Positions 5,752 through 5,910 of a stretch of DNA of 5,910 nt are shown piece by piece; within the stretch, counting starts at the first letter, position 1; the number at the start of each line of letters is the position of its first letter. A program made the translations under genes and the position numbers. This DNA is from Candidatus Cloacimonadota bacterium. GTDB taxonomy: Bacteria > Hydrothermota > E44-bin80. Where the stretch lies: positions 1 through 5,910 of the forward strand of contig SOKM01000226.1 in assembly GCA_004375785.1 (NCBI GenBank). Reading direction: 5' to 3'. Under the pieces are notes generated by a model. The model searched no databases and had not been told where the DNA came from. It was given only the letters and a program-made list of their open reading frames with translations.

Positions 5752-5775
5752 GTAGCGTTGGGGCTTGTCCCCAAC
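5752..5775 (+). repeat. REP-like hairpin downstream of the surface protein gene
   Basis: Head GTAGC (5752-5756) precedes a 7-bp stem GTTGGGG (5757-5763) and CCCCAAC (5769-5775) with loop CTTGT. It lies 32 bases after the stop codon of the surface gene, so it could help end or protect that transcript. The following sequence has only a short T-run (5786-5789), so a strong intrinsic terminator is not supported. Confidence 0.65.
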
Positions 5776-5801
5776 ATTGTCAGGCTTTTATCTATTCAAA
5801 A

Positions 5802-5852
5802 CAATGAACAAGTTAAAGGGAAAGGGGAAGGGGGGGGGGAACTTGAACATTG
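5802..5852. repeat. G-rich tract enclosed by a 13-bp imperfect inverted repeat
   Basis: CAATGAACAAGTT (5802-5814) pairs with AACTTGAACATTG (5840-5852) at 11 of 13 positions. The enclosed segment holds GGG (5818-5820), GGGG (5824-5827) and a run of ten G (5830-5839), enough G-tracts for a quadruplex. It lies outside any gene. The G-run length may also be affected by sequencing error. Confidence 0.5.
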
Positions 5853-5910
5853 AGATTGTTTCGGAAGTTCACCCTGTGAAATAAGATTATGCCAAAAACA
5901 TTATTATATT

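Larger units (their letters stand above)
5720..5910. other. Non-coding tail region
   Basis: No supportable gene is present. The region contains a REP hairpin (5752-5775), a G-rich tract enclosed by inverted repeats (5802-5852), and a small hairpin TTCAC (5868-5872) with GTGAA (5876-5880) close to the window edge. The last 40 bases look like part of a dispersed repeat but are cut by the window. Confidence 0.5.

Noticed and set aside
5752..5790. Rho-independent terminator of the surface gene
   Set aside because: The hairpin is good, but the T-run does not follow directly and the head matches the REP family, so REP is the better primary call.

Overview
This AT-rich window comes from a bacterium. 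It carries three protein genes and an unusually dense set of small hairpin repeats. A consensus sigma70-type promoter supports a bacterial host. The lineage is less certain. The surface protein uses 'VGIG..P' modules with a C-terminal S74 chaperone domain, the regulator is a large TPR/BTAD protein, and palindromes with a GTAGC head are scattered through and between genes. That combination suggests an uncultured lineage of the candidate-phylum kind (WOR-3/Cloacimonadota/Omnitrophota-like). This placement is an impression from style and was not tested.

Layout: (1) 1-168 is a leader made of a REPIN-like pair of inverted REP hairpins, with a perfect TATAAT between them. (2) 169-990 (+) encodes an energy-coupling-factor (EcfA/CbiO-type) ABC ATPase. 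Its H-loop histidine is replaced by glutamine, and its stop codon overlaps the GTAG head of another REP. (3) 991-1086 is a short convergent spacer with an imperfect cruciform. (4) 1087-3336 (-) encodes a large multidomain regulator: an IS630/paired-like double HTH, then TPR-like helices, a winged helix and a BTAD domain. It is read from a perfect TTGACA-17-TATAAT promoter that leaves almost no 5' UTR. (5) 3337-3646 is the divergent intergenic region, holding a second REPIN-like pair just before a strong Shine-Dalgarno sequence. (6) 3647-5719 (+) encodes a membrane-anchored, repeat-rich surface protein ending in an intramolecular chaperone (peptidase S74) domain, with a 24-bp REP fused in frame into its coding sequence. 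(7) 5720-5910 is non-coding, with a REP hairpin and a G-tract enclosed by inverted repeats.

How the parts relate: the ABC ATPase would need T and S components that are not in the window. The regulator and the surface protein are divergently transcribed, so regulation of the surface gene by its neighbour is a reasonable but untested idea. The most distinctive themes are (a) a regulator that appears to join a transposase-type DNA-binding region to SARP-like signalling modules, and (b) REP-family hairpins with different stems but the same GTAGC head. These overlap a stop codon, surround a -10 element, occupy a 5' leader and supply eight in-frame codons.
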